DNA of 48,277 nt from Shewanella hafniensis (GTDB taxonomy: Bacteria; Pseudomonadota; Gammaproteobacteria; Enterobacterales; Shewanellaceae). Both the position numbers and the translations under genes were made by a program. The DNA is taken from positions 1 to 48,277 of the forward strand of contig NZ_BPFD01000030.1 in NCBI RefSeq assembly GCF_019655335.1, written 5' to 3'. Within the stretch, counting starts at the first letter, position 1. The number at the start of each line of letters is the position of its first letter. The notes beneath the pieces were generated by a model. It worked only from the letters and a program-made list of their open reading frames with translations, was not told where the DNA came from and did no database searches. Positions 11,001 to 18,187 of this stretch are shown one piece after another.

Positions 11001-11159
11001 CCACTGATCTCTGACGCCTTTTTCGGTTCAATGGCGATTACGATTATTTTCGGTCTCGGTTTTGCGTCACTGTTAACACTCATAGTACTGCCAGTGATGT
11101 ACAGCCTAGTATTCAATATTAAAGCGACAGCGATAGGAGGTGAGTCACCTAACAAATAA
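8070..11159 (+). CDS. RND family efflux pump (AcrB/HAE1-like), inner membrane
   Basis: 1029 aa. Proton-driven exporter with the usual layout: TM1 near residue 10-30, a large periplasmic loop, TM2-6 (about 335-470) with the RND motif LGMLVDNAIVVTEGILIGLRRG carrying the Asp residue of the proton relay, a second large loop, and TM8-12 (about 860-1010). ATG 8070 has GGAG eight bases upstream; an in-frame TTG at 8067 overlaps the spacing and is less likely. It is coupled to the adaptor gene just before. Substrate is not predictable from sequence; it lacks residues diagnostic for the heavy-metal (CusA) type. A long hairpin at 11207-11241 follows. Confidence 0.95.
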   Translation: MNIAEYSIRHKVISWMFVLLLLVGGGVSFTGLGQLEFPEFTIKEALVITAYPGASPEQVEEEVTLPLEDALQQLDAIKHVTSINSAGLSQIQIEIKESYDKTSLPQVWDEVRRKVNDTAGSLPPGTTAPQVMDDFGDVYGILFNLSGPDYSNRELSNYADYLRRELVLVPGVKKVSVAGNVTEQVVIEISQQKLSALGLDQSYIYGLVNNQNVVSNAGSLVIGDNRIRIHPTGEFSNVQDLARLIVSPPGSTELIYLGDIANIEKDYDETPNVLYHNKGEAALSLGISFSSGVNVVEVGQKVSNRLAELESQRPIGMNLATVYNQSQAVDETVNGFLINLLESIAIVIAVLLLFMGLRSGLLMGLILLLTILGTFIVMKVLGIELQLISLGALIIALGMLVDNAIVVTEGILIGLRRGKTRLEAAKQIVAQTQWPLLGATVIAIIAFAPIGLSQNAAGEFCRSLFQVLMISLFISWITAITLTPFFCHLLFKDAPSDEEAQDPYKGWFFNLYRASLTLALRFRLVSILLVVAMLFSAVVGFGHIKNVFFPASNTPIFFVDIWMPEGTDIKATERFTADIEKLMLSLNEQKDVGLKHLTTVIGQGSQRFVLPYQPEKGYPAFAQLIVEMQDLAAVKAYMPELETLLNQRFPQAQYRLKNMENGPSPAAKIEARFYGDNPEVLRALGDQAEAIFHAEPSMDGIRHNWRNQVPLIRPQLENAQARETGISKQDLDNALLVNFSGKQIGLYRETSHLLPIVARAPAEERLQADSLWKLQIWSSEHNTFVPATQVVSNFNTEWENPLVMRRDRMRMLAVMADPKLGSDETADSVLRKVKDKVEAISLPAGYHLEWGGEFETAGEAQTAVFSSIPMGYLAMFLITVFLFNSVRQPLVIWFTVPLALIGVSAGLLLFDAPFSFMALLGLLSLSGMVIKNGIVLVDQINLELSEGKPAYFALVDSCVSRVRPVMMAAITTMLGMIPLISDAFFGSMAITIIFGLGFASLLTLIVLPVMYSLVFNIKATAIGGESPNK

Positions 11160-11206
11160 CACTCAACTTATAGCTCCGCAATTGTTCCAAAAACGCTTCC
11201 CGGCGC

Positions 11207-11241
11207 GGCCGGTCAGTCACTCTGTTAGTGGCTGACTGGTC
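11207..11241 (+). terminator. Long stem-loop after the RND operon, probable terminator
   Basis: GGCCGGTCAGTCAC (11207-11220) pairs over 14 positions, with three G-U pairs, with GTGGCTGACTGGTC (11228-11241) around a 7-base loop. No T run follows (ATTATTGCCC), so it may be an end-protecting structure instead of an efficient terminator. Confidence 0.5.
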
Positions 11242-11380
11242 ATTATTGCCCTTTAAGAAAAACTGAAAACAATATCGTTTGAATAACTAAATTTGGCATA
11301 TTAATGCAAGGCTTTAATTAATGATGGCAAATAACACAGCCAAGAAAAAATGTATTCCTTAAAACATGAACTATCAGTTC

Positions 11381-11436
11381 CATATTTACACGAGTAATAT
11401 GAAGTAATAATCAATTACGCACATTTACACGAATAA
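11381..11436. repeat. 17-bp direct repeat, 39 bp apart, upstream of the small membrane peptide gene
   Basis: CATATTTACACGAGTAA at 11381-11397 and CACATTTACACGAATAA at 11420-11436 differ at two positions. The start-to-start distance is 39 bp. A pair of identical-facing boxes upstream of a gene is what a DNA-binding regulator would use; the protein is unknown. Confidence 0.4.
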
Positions 11437-11507
11437 ATAACAAAGGTATATTTATAGCCGATTATTAATTTGCCATGCCATCTTAAATACCACCCTCATA
11501 GTTTACG

Positions 11508-11530
11508 ACAAAATAATGTTACTATTTTGT
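11508..11530. promoter_or_regulatory. Perfect inverted repeat, operator-like, before the 49-aa ORF
   Basis: ACAAAATA (11508-11515) and TATTTTGT (11523-11530) are exact complements around a 7-base spacer. The site ends 24 bases before the ATG at 11555, so a bound repressor could block transcription or translation initiation there. It does not look like a terminator because no T run follows. Confidence 0.4.
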
Positions 11531-11554
11531 TGGAATTAACATTTGAGAAGCATC

Positions 11555-11704
11555 ATGAAATTACGTTTTGATAGTATTCTTCCAATAAGAAAACCGACAG
11601 TATTACTGGGAATTATCAGCGCTCTGCTCATACTATCTTTAATTCCGTTTATCGGCAGAGCATTCTGGCTTGCACTCGTACTCCTATGGTATGTGTTTTT
11701 GTAG
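11555..11704 (+). CDS. Small hydrophobic membrane protein, 49 aa
   Basis: ATG 11555 to TAG 11702-11704. GAGAAG lies five bases before the ATG. The peptide starts MKLRFDSILPIRKPTVLLGI and continues ISALLILSLIPFIGRAFWLALVLLWYVFL. The N-terminus is basic (about 1-14), followed by two hydrophobic segments (about 15-32 and 36-49), so it would be an integral inner-membrane peptide with the positive end inside. I recognise no family. It lies 130 bases ahead of the DUF3187 gene in the same direction and follows operator-like sequence. It could be a regulator of a membrane protein, a type I toxin or a small transporter subunit; none can be chosen on this evidence. Its coding nature rests on the ribosome-binding site and the hydrophobic pattern. 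Confidence 0.5.
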   Translation: MKLRFDSILPIRKPTVLLGIISALLILSLIPFIGRAFWLALVLLWYVFL

Positions 11705-11834
11705 CTTGAATTCAGTAATGTTAAGCTGCCAAGTAAAAACTTATTATCAATTTAAATATCAGCTATTTATAGGTAACAAATGTCTTTTCAATAAGCGTTG
11801 CCTTTAATTTTTATTAGTTTAAAAGAGCGCCAAG

Positions 11835-12821
11835 ATGAGATATGCAAAGAAAATGTTATCTGTGACAATTAGAGCACAGCTAATTTACGCGGTACTTTTC
11901 TTACCGAATACTTTCGCAGAAAATATCAATTATAACCATTATGGTCCACTCAGTGTGTATGCTCAGTCACCCATGCAGGCGGCTAGCTTAACCCCTATGC
12001 TGCGCTCTGGCTTTGCACTGCCTGAGGGGAAAAAAGAGCTATACGGATCTGCGACGGCTGCAAGTGTATGGGCTGAAACTGATGAATATTATGCTGACTA
12101 TTATCATAATTCTCTCAATGGTGGCATCAAGTGGCAATTGACAGAAAAATGGATGCTAGATAGTCATTACAACTGGAGTTTTAGTGGAGATAACCACCTT
12201 GACTCAGTCACTATCTGGTTTCATGATGCTTTTGGTATAGGTCAAAATGGTCGCGACAATACAATCAAAGACAAAAACCAAATATTTTCAAAGAATGGTA
12301 TAAATCAACCTGATCTTTCTGGCGACACGCTAACGAATGCCCTAAATTTCTATTTAGAATATCAGCTAATTAATGAAAATAATTATGGGCTATCAATAGG
12401 TGGCAGCTTATATTACAACCATGTTAATTCAGGCCCATTTGTAGACAATCGGTTTGAACAAGCATTACAGCTGAATTATAGCTATACCACTGGAATGCAT
12501 AACTTGTACTCCACAGCTGGCATCAGTTTTAGACAAAATAATGAAAGCCTCTCCGGAGCAGACTATAAAGATCATGCATTAATGTTATCTTTAGGTTATG
12601 AATTTTTGATGGGACGTCATGGTTGGCTTATTGAATTGCATCATTATGATGGCTTACTGAATGCAGATAATGACTTTTCAAAGGCTTCACACGAAGTATT
12701 TCTAGGCTATAGATATTATCTAGATAACAGTGCAATTGAGTTTGCTATAGTCGAAAATCTGCTCAATATGGACAATAGTACTGATATTGCTTTTTCTCTT
12801 GGGTATCGAATGATGATTTAA
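11835..12821 (+). CDS. DUF3187-type outer-membrane protein, probable beta-barrel
   Basis: 328 aa. A signal peptide is present (cut after ..LPNTFA, about residue 28). The mature chain has alternating aromatic/polar strands (for example YGLSIGGSLYYNHVNSG, LNYSYTTGMHNLYSTAGISF, HALMLSLGYEFLMGRHGW, and a final LGYRMMI), a pattern of outer-membrane barrels with an aromatic end. The segments NHYGPLSVYAQSPMQAASLTPM and IWFHDAFGIGQNGRDN match my recollection of DUF3187, a family with no assigned function. AGAG lies 8-10 bases before the ATG. Its base composition is more AT-rich than the genes on either side, and it sits in a block not present between groESL and fxsA in E. coli, which hints at acquisition. 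Porin-like or lipid-related roles are possible. Confidence 0.65.
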   Translation: MRYAKKMLSVTIRAQLIYAVLFLPNTFAENINYNHYGPLSVYAQSPMQAASLTPMLRSGFALPEGKKELYGSATAASVWAETDEYYADYYHNSLNGGIKWQLTEKWMLDSHYNWSFSGDNHLDSVTIWFHDAFGIGQNGRDNTIKDKNQIFSKNGINQPDLSGDTLTNALNFYLEYQLINENNYGLSIGGSLYYNHVNSGPFVDNRFEQALQLNYSYTTGMHNLYSTAGISFRQNNESLSGADYKDHALMLSLGYEFLMGRHGWLIELHHYDGLLNADNDFSKASHEVFLGYRYYLDNSAIEFAIVENLLNMDNSTDIAFSLGYRMMI

Positions 12822-12864
12822 ACAGATCTTATTCAATCTCGTGGAACGAAAAAATAGTACATTT

Positions 12865-12902
12865 ATTGCTAAGTGATATTGCTAAGTGATATTGCTAAGT
12901 GA
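12865..12902. repeat. 13-bp tandem repeat, three copies
   Basis: ATTGCTAAGTGAT is repeated at 12865-12877, 12878-12890 and 12891-12902 (last copy lacks the final base). The run is 44 bases after the DUF3187 stop. It is a simple-sequence tract that could vary in copy number among strains. Confidence 0.85.
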
Positions 12903-13039
12903 ATGACTATTGCGATCAGATGAAATACACCAGCGGCGCAGCTCAAATTAATCATGATGGCCGCTGGCATTGAAGCAAGATTGGGGTAAAAAGTTCAAGC
13001 GATTAAAGGCGTGTATCAAACGCACTAAACCATAACAGA

Positions 13040-13624
13040 CTAAGGCTTAGGATCTTTATTCTGATCTTTATCAGACAGCTGATGGCTAGCGGGCTTGATA
13101 TCACTTGGATCGACTTTATGCTCGAAGTCACCCTCAAACACATTACCGTCTTTCTTCACGCTATCATCAAACGGCGCTTGGCCAAATGGGCCATGCGACT
13201 TAGGCCCAAACGGACTTTGTCCCGCTTGAAAGCCACCGTGCATACCACCCTGTAATCCCGCCACAACCCGTAACTGCATGCGCTTAAACAGCAAGGCGGC
13301 GATCGGGCGACGAGTGAATGGTGTCAGCAATAACAGGCCAATGGCGTCGGTTACAAAACCGGGGATCAGCAGTAAAATGCCCGCCATAGCTAGCATCATG
13401 CCCTCGACGATTTCTTGCCCCGGCGCTTCACCGCGAGCGAGTTTTTGTTGAACTTGCATTAAGGTGCTTAAACCTTGGCTGCGAACCAAAGAGACCCCGA
13501 GCACGGCGGTAAACAGCACTAAACCTATGGTAGTCCAAGTGCCAAGCACTTCACCCACACGGATCAGCACCGACAGCTCTATTACTGGGATCAGCACAAA
13601 GAGTAAAAATATAATGAAAAACAT
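13040..13624 (-). CDS. fxsA: FxsA family membrane protein
   Basis: 194 aa inner-membrane protein. Hydrophobic segments at about 1-20, 26-46 and 75-102, then a cytoplasmic tail rich in Gly, Pro and charged residues. The opening MFFIIFLLFVLIPVIELSVLIRVGEVLGTW and ARGEAPGQEIVEGMMLAMAGILLLIPGFVTDAIG are typical of FxsA, the protein whose overproduction suppresses F-plasmid exclusion of phage T7 in E. coli. A GAGG motif lies 5 bases before ATG 13624. The tail (about 120-194) is longer and more polar than in E. coli. It is divergent from cutA-dsbD. In E. coli fxsA, groESL and cutA-dsbD are also neighbours, so this is a conserved neighbourhood. Confidence 0.93.
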   Translation of the reverse strand: MFFIIFLLFVLIPVIELSVLIRVGEVLGTWTTIGLVLFTAVLGVSLVRSQGLSTLMQVQQKLARGEAPGQEIVEGMMLAMAGILLLIPGFVTDAIGLLLLTPFTRRPIAALLFKRMQLRVVAGLQGGMHGGFQAGQSPFGPKSHGPFGQAPFDDSVKKDGNVFEGDFEHKVDPSDIKPASHQLSDKDQNKDPKP

Positions 13625-13875
13625 ACCGACCTCAGGTTTATCTGACTATCTGTGTAAACTAAATGGGGACTATCCGGTCTTAATTCAAGTCAGGCTAAGC
13701 ATTGCGACAGACTAAGGGGCTAATAACCTCTGATTAAGCAACGGATTTAACAACTGATATTTAGCTCACCCTTTTGTTAACGCGCTAATGTATGAGACCA
13801 TTAAAACACGTAAAGTAGCCTAACTCAGTTGGCTTAAGCGAACTTTAAGATTCTTAAGAGACGATACCTAATACC

Positions 13876-14199
13876 ATGCAGCATCAGTATTTAATGGTTA
13901 GCACTACCTGCCCCGATGAAGTACAAGCCAATACCTTGGCTCGGGCTTTAGTTGAGTCGCGTATTGCCGCTAGTGTTCATATCTCCGCCCCGATACGTTC
14001 AATTTATGCTTGGGAAGGGAAAATCTGCGAAGAACAAGAATTTAGCTTACAGATTAAATGTTTACAAAGTCGATATTCAGAGTTAGAACAACTTGTGCTT
14101 AGACTCCACCCTTATCAAGTACCCGAAATTATTGCCGTGCCTGTGACTCACGGGCTACCAGCCTACTTAGATTGGATAAAAGACAACACTCAGCCATGA
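13876..14199 (+). CDS. cutA: Divalent-ion tolerance protein CutA
   Basis: 107 aa, trimeric ferredoxin-fold protein of the CutA family linked to copper/divalent-cation tolerance. Conserved blocks are seen: LMVSTTCPDEVQANTLARALVESRIAA, IRSIYAWEGKI and HPYQVPEIIAVPVTHGLPAYLDWI. The Cys in STTCPDE (residue 12) is present, whereas the Cys of E. coli in the block AACATL is Ser-Val here (AASVHI). The Shine-Dalgarno is weak (AAGAGA, 15 bases ahead), so translation initiation is not fully explained. The stop overlaps the dsbD start (ATGA at 14196-14199), which indicates translational coupling. Confidence 0.95.
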   Translation: MQHQYLMVSTTCPDEVQANTLARALVESRIAASVHISAPIRSIYAWEGKICEEQEFSLQIKCLQSRYSELEQLVLRLHPYQVPEIIAVPVTHGLPAYLDWIKDNTQP

Positions 14200-16055
14200 A
14201 AAAACTACTCAGCCTTATTTTCACGTCTTTATTGCTCCTCACGCCCTTAGCGCACAGTGAAGGGGTTTTCGGTAACAAATTCGACTTCATGAAGAGTGAG
14301 CCGGAATTGATGCCTGTCGATCAAGCCTTTGCCTTCGATTTCAAGCAAGAAGGTAATCAGGTCAAACTCAATTGGGTGATTGCCGACGGTTACTATATGT
14401 ACCGCGACAAGCTTAAATTCAGTGTTAATGGCGCCGAACTAGGCACAGTGGCGCTGCCCAAGGGTAAGCCCCATCAAGATGAGTATTTTGGCGAACAAGA
14501 AGTCTATTACACCTATGTGGATATTCCCGTTGCGCTGAAACAGGCCGATGACAATGCCACTCTGACAGTCACTTTTATGGGCTGCGCCGAAGGTAAGTTA
14601 TGTTATCCACCAACCAAACGTGACGTGGTGCTAAAAGCAATTGCCGCCAACGATGGCTTAATCGCAGGCGCCGAAGCAGGCGAATCAACCGCCGCAGCAG
14701 AACCAGCTAGCACTGAGTCTGCCAGCATTGAACCGAGCACGGCCGATAAAGCCAATCCCCAACCTATTACCCAGCAAGATACCCTGAGCCAAATGCTGTC
14801 GAACGACAGCCTGATTTGGACCTTAGTGATCTTCTTTGGTCTGGGTGTCGGTCTGGCATTAACGCCCTGCGTATTCCCTATGTACCCGATTTTGTCCGGC
14901 ATTATTGTCGGCCAAGGGCAAAAGCTTTCAACTGCCAAAGCCTTTACCTTGTCCATGGCTTACGTGCAAGGCATGGCAATCACTTATTCTATCTTAGGCT
15001 TAGTGGTCGCATCGGCGGGACTGAAATACCAAGCAGCATTGCAACATCCGGCCGTGTTAGTGGTTCTGGCGATCCTGTTCTTTGTGCTCAGCTTATCTAT
15101 GTTTGGCCTGTACGATCTAAAACTGCCATCGAGCTGGCAGGAGAAGATGAACTCAGTATCGAACAATCAAAAAGGCGGCAACTTAGTTGGCGTATTCTTG
15201 ATGGGCGTGATTTCAGGTCTGGTCGCATCACCTTGTACTACCGCGCCGCTGTCGGGCGCACTCGTTTATGTGGCGCAAACCGGCGACTTACTCCAAGGCT
15301 TCTTAGCCCTGTATGTGCTCAGTATGGGCATGGGTTTACCTCTGCTGATTATCGGCACCTCGGGCGGTAAATTATTACCCAGAGCCGGCGCTTGGATGGA
15401 CATCATTAAGACCATCTTCGGCTTCCTGTTGATCGCTGTGTCTATCGTCATGCTCGGCCGTATTTGGACGGGCGTGGTATCCGATGTGCTTTGGTCATTG
15501 TGGGGCGTGAGCTTCGCTGGCTACTTGATGCATCAGAACAAACTCAGTGAATTTAACTGGAAACAAACTGTCCGTTCAGTGCTATTAACGCTGGCGCTAC
15601 TGGCGAGTTTCTCCTATGGATTCCAAGCTGTGATGGGCCACTTAGGTTTTAATCACAACCCCGTAGGCACTGCGGCGACAACCGAAGAAGCCCATGGCTT
15701 TAAACGGATTAAATCCATTAAAGATCTTGAGCAAGAAATCGCCGCCGCTGCCGCCCAAGGCAAGCCTGTGATGCTAGATCTCTACGCCGATTGGTGTGTT
15801 GCCTGTAAAGAGTTCGAAGCCATCACCTTTAAGGATGCTGACGTGTTAGCCCGCATGAATAAAATCGTGCTACTGCAAGCAGATGTGACTAAGAGTGATA
15901 AGGTCGATGTGGCCTTACTCGAAAAATACAATGTGCTCGGTTTGCCTACCTTGTTGATGTTTAACGAACAAGGCGAGCAAAGGGAAGATTTACGTGTGAC
16001 TGGTTTTATGGGCCCTAAAGATTTTGCCGCCCATTTAGATCATCTGGTGAAATAG
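14196..16055 (+). CDS. dsbD: Thiol:disulfide interchange protein DsbD
   Basis: 619 aa. Transfers electrons from cytoplasmic thioredoxin to periplasmic DsbC/DsbG/CcmG. The ATG 14196, overlapping the cutA stop, begins a clean signal peptide (MKKLLSLIFTSLLLLTPLAHS). Three cysteine pairs are visible: Cys130/Cys136 in the N-terminal alpha domain (GCAEGKLCYPP), Cys225 and Cys347 in the membrane domain (ALTPCVFPMY; ASPCTTAPLSG), and the CVAC pair 534/537 in the C-terminal thioredoxin domain (ADWCVACKEFE). The 8-segment membrane domain is intact, and all cascade cysteines are present. It is co-transcribed with cutA and ends at the bidirectional terminator at 16137-16172. Confidence 0.98.
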   Translation: MKKLLSLIFTSLLLLTPLAHSEGVFGNKFDFMKSEPELMPVDQAFAFDFKQEGNQVKLNWVIADGYYMYRDKLKFSVNGAELGTVALPKGKPHQDEYFGEQEVYYTYVDIPVALKQADDNATLTVTFMGCAEGKLCYPPTKRDVVLKAIAANDGLIAGAEAGESTAAAEPASTESASIEPSTADKANPQPITQQDTLSQMLSNDSLIWTLVIFFGLGVGLALTPCVFPMYPILSGIIVGQGQKLSTAKAFTLSMAYVQGMAITYSILGLVVASAGLKYQAALQHPAVLVVLAILFFVLSLSMFGLYDLKLPSSWQEKMNSVSNNQKGGNLVGVFLMGVISGLVASPCTTAPLSGALVYVAQTGDLLQGFLALYVLSMGMGLPLLIIGTSGGKLLPRAGAWMDIIKTIFGFLLIAVSIVMLGRIWTGVVSDVLWSLWGVSFAGYLMHQNKLSEFNWKQTVRSVLLTLALLASFSYGFQAVMGHLGFNHNPVGTAATTEEAHGFKRIKSIKDLEQEIAAAAAQGKPVMLDLYADWCVACKEFEAITFKDADVLARMNKIVLLQADVTKSDKVDVALLEKYNVLGLPTLLMFNEQGEQREDLRVTGFMGPKDFAAHLDHLVK

Positions 16056-16136
16056 TCACGGTTTAGACTTAGACCACTAAAGCAATTTCACTCGCGCAGG
16101 TTTTAACCGGCGAGTGTATTTGCCGCAACACCAATA

Positions 16137-16172
16137 AAAAGCGGACTTTTTTCATTAAAAGTCCGCTTTTTT
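16137..16172. terminator. Bidirectional rho-independent terminator after dsbD
   Basis: AAAAGCGGACTTTT (16137-16150) and AAAAGTCCGCTTTT (16157-16170) are exact complements with a 6-base loop, and T runs follow on both strands. It separates cutA-dsbD from the antiporter gene. Confidence 0.92.
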
Positions 16173-16199
16173 GTTCCAGTGTCATAGATTTCTTATACA
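16171..16199 (+). promoter_or_regulatory. Sigma-70 promoter candidate for the antiporter gene
   Basis: TTGTTC (16171-16176) and TATACA (16194-16199) are separated by 17 bases, starting right after the dsbD terminator. The predicted start near 16206 would give a 30-base leader before ATG 16237. Confidence 0.4.
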
Positions 16200-16236
16200 A
16201 TCAGTCACTATTTTGGACTTTTTAGATTGGAGCATC

Positions 16237-17892
16237 ATGGAACCCGGTATCCTCATTATCACACTCATCTGCGGCATGCTCGTCAGCCGTATAGGACTGC
16301 CACCGCTCATCGGCTACTTAGTGGCGGGCTTCGTATTATTCGTCCTAGGGATAGATAAAGAAAGCCTGCCATTGCTGCAAGAACTCGCCAGCCTAGGCGT
16401 GACTTTGCTGTTGTTTGCGATTGGTTTAAAACTCGACATTCGCAGCCTGTTCAAGGCCGAAGTGTGGGCGGGGTCGAGTGTGCACTTGGTACTCTCGATC
16501 GTGATTTTTGTGCCGATTCTGAAACTCTTCGGCTTACTGGGTTTAAGCCAACTCACCAGTCTTAACCTTGAGCAGCTGACGTTAATCGCCTTCGCGTTGA
16601 GCTTCTCCAGTACCGTATTTGCGGTCAAAGTGTTAGAAGATAAGGGCGACGTCCAATCCCTCTACGGCCGAGTCGCCATTGGTATCTTGATTATGCAGGA
16701 TATCTTCGCCGTACTGTTTTTAACCATTTCTAAGGGCGATGTACCTTCGGTATGGGCCTTCGCATTACTCTTACTGCCACTGGCTAAGCCGCTCATTTAT
16801 AAAGCCTTCGACCGTGTTGGCCACGGTGAACTGTTAGTCCTTTTTGGTCTAGTAATGGCACTCGTGGTTGGCGCTTGGTTATTTGAGTCTGTTGGCTTAA
16901 AACCCGATCTCGGCGCACTGATTATCGGTATCTTGTTGGCGGGCCACAAAAAGTCCTCTGAGCTGGCAAAATCCCTGTTCTATTTTAAAGAACTTTTCCT
17001 CGTCGCCTTCTTCTTAACCATTGGGCTCAACGGCTTACCTACGGTATCGGATATCGTGCTCGCGGCGCTGTTAGTGCTGTTAGTGCCACTTAAAATCCTG
17101 CTGTTTGTCTACATTCTTACCCGCTTTAAGCTGCGTTCACGGACCTCAATGTTGGGCTCGTTCAACCTAGGTAACTTCAGTGAATTCGGTCTGATTGTCG
17201 CCGCCGTTGCCACCTATAAAGGCTGGTTACCTCCAGAGTGGCTAGTGATCATCGCCGTGGCATTAAGCTTTAGTTTTTTACTCGCCGCGCCGCTTAACGC
17301 CACCGTAGGTAACATCTATCAACGATTCCAACAGCGTTTAATCAAGCTTGAAAAACGCCCATTGCATCCAGAAGACAGACCGATCGCCATTGGCAATCCA
17401 CGCTTCTTAATTTTAGGTATGGGCCGCATTGGTAGCGGTGCCTACGATGAACTCAGGGAGCAATTTGACGGCGAAATTCTCGGCATTGAGCACAAGCAAG
17501 ACATAGTCGACTTACATAAAGCCAAGGGCCGCAACGTAGTACAAGGTGATGCCTCGGATACCGACTTTTGGGAGAAGCTCGACAGAGCACCGAATCTTGA
17601 ATTAGTGCTGCTGGCCATGCCGCACCACGCGGGAAATATGTTTGCGGTCGAGCAACTCAAAAAACTGGATTATCAAGGCAAGATCAGCGCGATTGTGCAG
17701 TACAGTGACGATGCCGCGGCGCTTCGAGAGTCCGGTGTACACAGTGTTTATAACCTGTACGAAGCCGCCGGTGCCGGTTTTGTGGATCATGTGATTTACG
17801 AGCTGTTGCAAGACTCAGAAAAAAACACCGCGCAAGCGGAAGAAACAGCGCAAGTGGCTGATCCTAAGATTAATGCAGAGTCCAACAGTTAA
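16237..17892 (+). CDS. KefB-type monovalent cation:proton antiporter (CPA2 family)
   Basis: 551 aa. N-terminal Na+/H+-exchanger domain with about 12 hydrophobic segments (1-385), including the typical GILIMQDIFAVLFL and FSSTVFAVKVL blocks. A C-terminal RCK/TrkA-N nucleotide-binding domain (about 388-510) carries the Rossmann motif GMGRIG at 394-399. I placed the start at ATG 16237 (GGAG 4-8 bases ahead); an upstream in-frame extension would run through the promoter. It resembles KefB/KefC glutathione-gated K+ efflux proteins but is shorter at the C-terminus, and no KefF/KefG-like partner is adjacent. The last about 25 residues are acidic/polar. Role: K+ or Na+ efflux coupled to H+ entry, probably under redox or NAD control; the ion is not certain. 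Confidence 0.9.
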   Translation: MEPGILIITLICGMLVSRIGLPPLIGYLVAGFVLFVLGIDKESLPLLQELASLGVTLLLFAIGLKLDIRSLFKAEVWAGSSVHLVLSIVIFVPILKLFGLLGLSQLTSLNLEQLTLIAFALSFSSTVFAVKVLEDKGDVQSLYGRVAIGILIMQDIFAVLFLTISKGDVPSVWAFALLLLPLAKPLIYKAFDRVGHGELLVLFGLVMALVVGAWLFESVGLKPDLGALIIGILLAGHKKSSELAKSLFYFKELFLVAFFLTIGLNGLPTVSDIVLAALLVLLVPLKILLFVYILTRFKLRSRTSMLGSFNLGNFSEFGLIVAAVATYKGWLPPEWLVIIAVALSFSFLLAAPLNATVGNIYQRFQQRLIKLEKRPLHPEDRPIAIGNPRFLILGMGRIGSGAYDELREQFDGEILGIEHKQDIVDLHKAKGRNVVQGDASDTDFWEKLDRAPNLELVLLAMPHHAGNMFAVEQLKKLDYQGKISAIVQYSDDAAALRESGVHSVYNLYEAAGAGFVDHVIYELLQDSEKNTAQAEETAQVADPKINAESNS

Positions 17893-17935
17893 GTGCCTGC
17901 TAATGCTGCATTGAATTAAAATCACGCCATAATAG

Positions 17936-17978
17936 GCCGCACAAACGAGCAGTAACCTCTTCTGCAAGTTTGTGCGGC
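17936..17978. other. Strong 11-bp hairpin downstream of the antiporter gene
   Basis: GCCGCACAAAC (17936-17946) pairs exactly with GTTTGTGCGGC (17968-17978). The 21-base loop can form an inner GCAG/CTGC stem. No T run follows on either strand, so it is not a standard terminator. It starts 44 bases after the antiporter stop and 210 bases before galK. The rest of the gap to galK holds no gene. Confidence 0.6.
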
Positions 17979-18113
17979 ATCCAACTAACTACTGACTAAT
18001 CTTTACAAATCAATCGACTAGATAACGCACTGAATACGCTATTTTGACTTCCTATCACAGTATCGATTTTCTCCTTACAACCTATCGCCATTTCAGCAAA
18101 AAATCTCAGTTAC

Positions 18114-18133
18114 ATCACCGACTCAGTCGTGAT
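18114..18133. promoter_or_regulatory. Interrupted palindrome upstream of galK
   Basis: ATCACCGACTCAGTCGTGAT folds as ATCA-CGAC/GTCG-TGAT with one extra C, 54 bases before the galK start. Its position fits an operator for sugar-gene control; I cannot name the regulator. Confidence 0.25.
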
Positions 18134-18187
18134 ATAAATCGATGACGGTAACGAAATTAGCTCAGCTTTTTTGGAATTTTTTACAGC

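Larger units (their letters stand above)
11242..11554. other. AT-rich intergenic region without long ORF, with repeats
   Basis: This 313-base stretch is visibly AT-richer than its surroundings. It holds a 17-bp direct repeat (11381-11397 and 11420-11436) and a perfect 8-bp inverted repeat (11508-11530) just before the small ORF at 11555. I see no longer reading frame and no tRNA-like structure. Confidence 0.6.

Noticed and set aside
14816..15370. 184-codon plus-strand frame inside dsbD
   Set aside because: Lies in a second frame of the DsbD membrane domain; composition is a shadow and there is no independent start signal.
16171..16236. Upstream 22-codon extension of the antiporter
   Set aside because: Would overlap the promoter and the dsbD terminator; ATG 16237 has GGAG.
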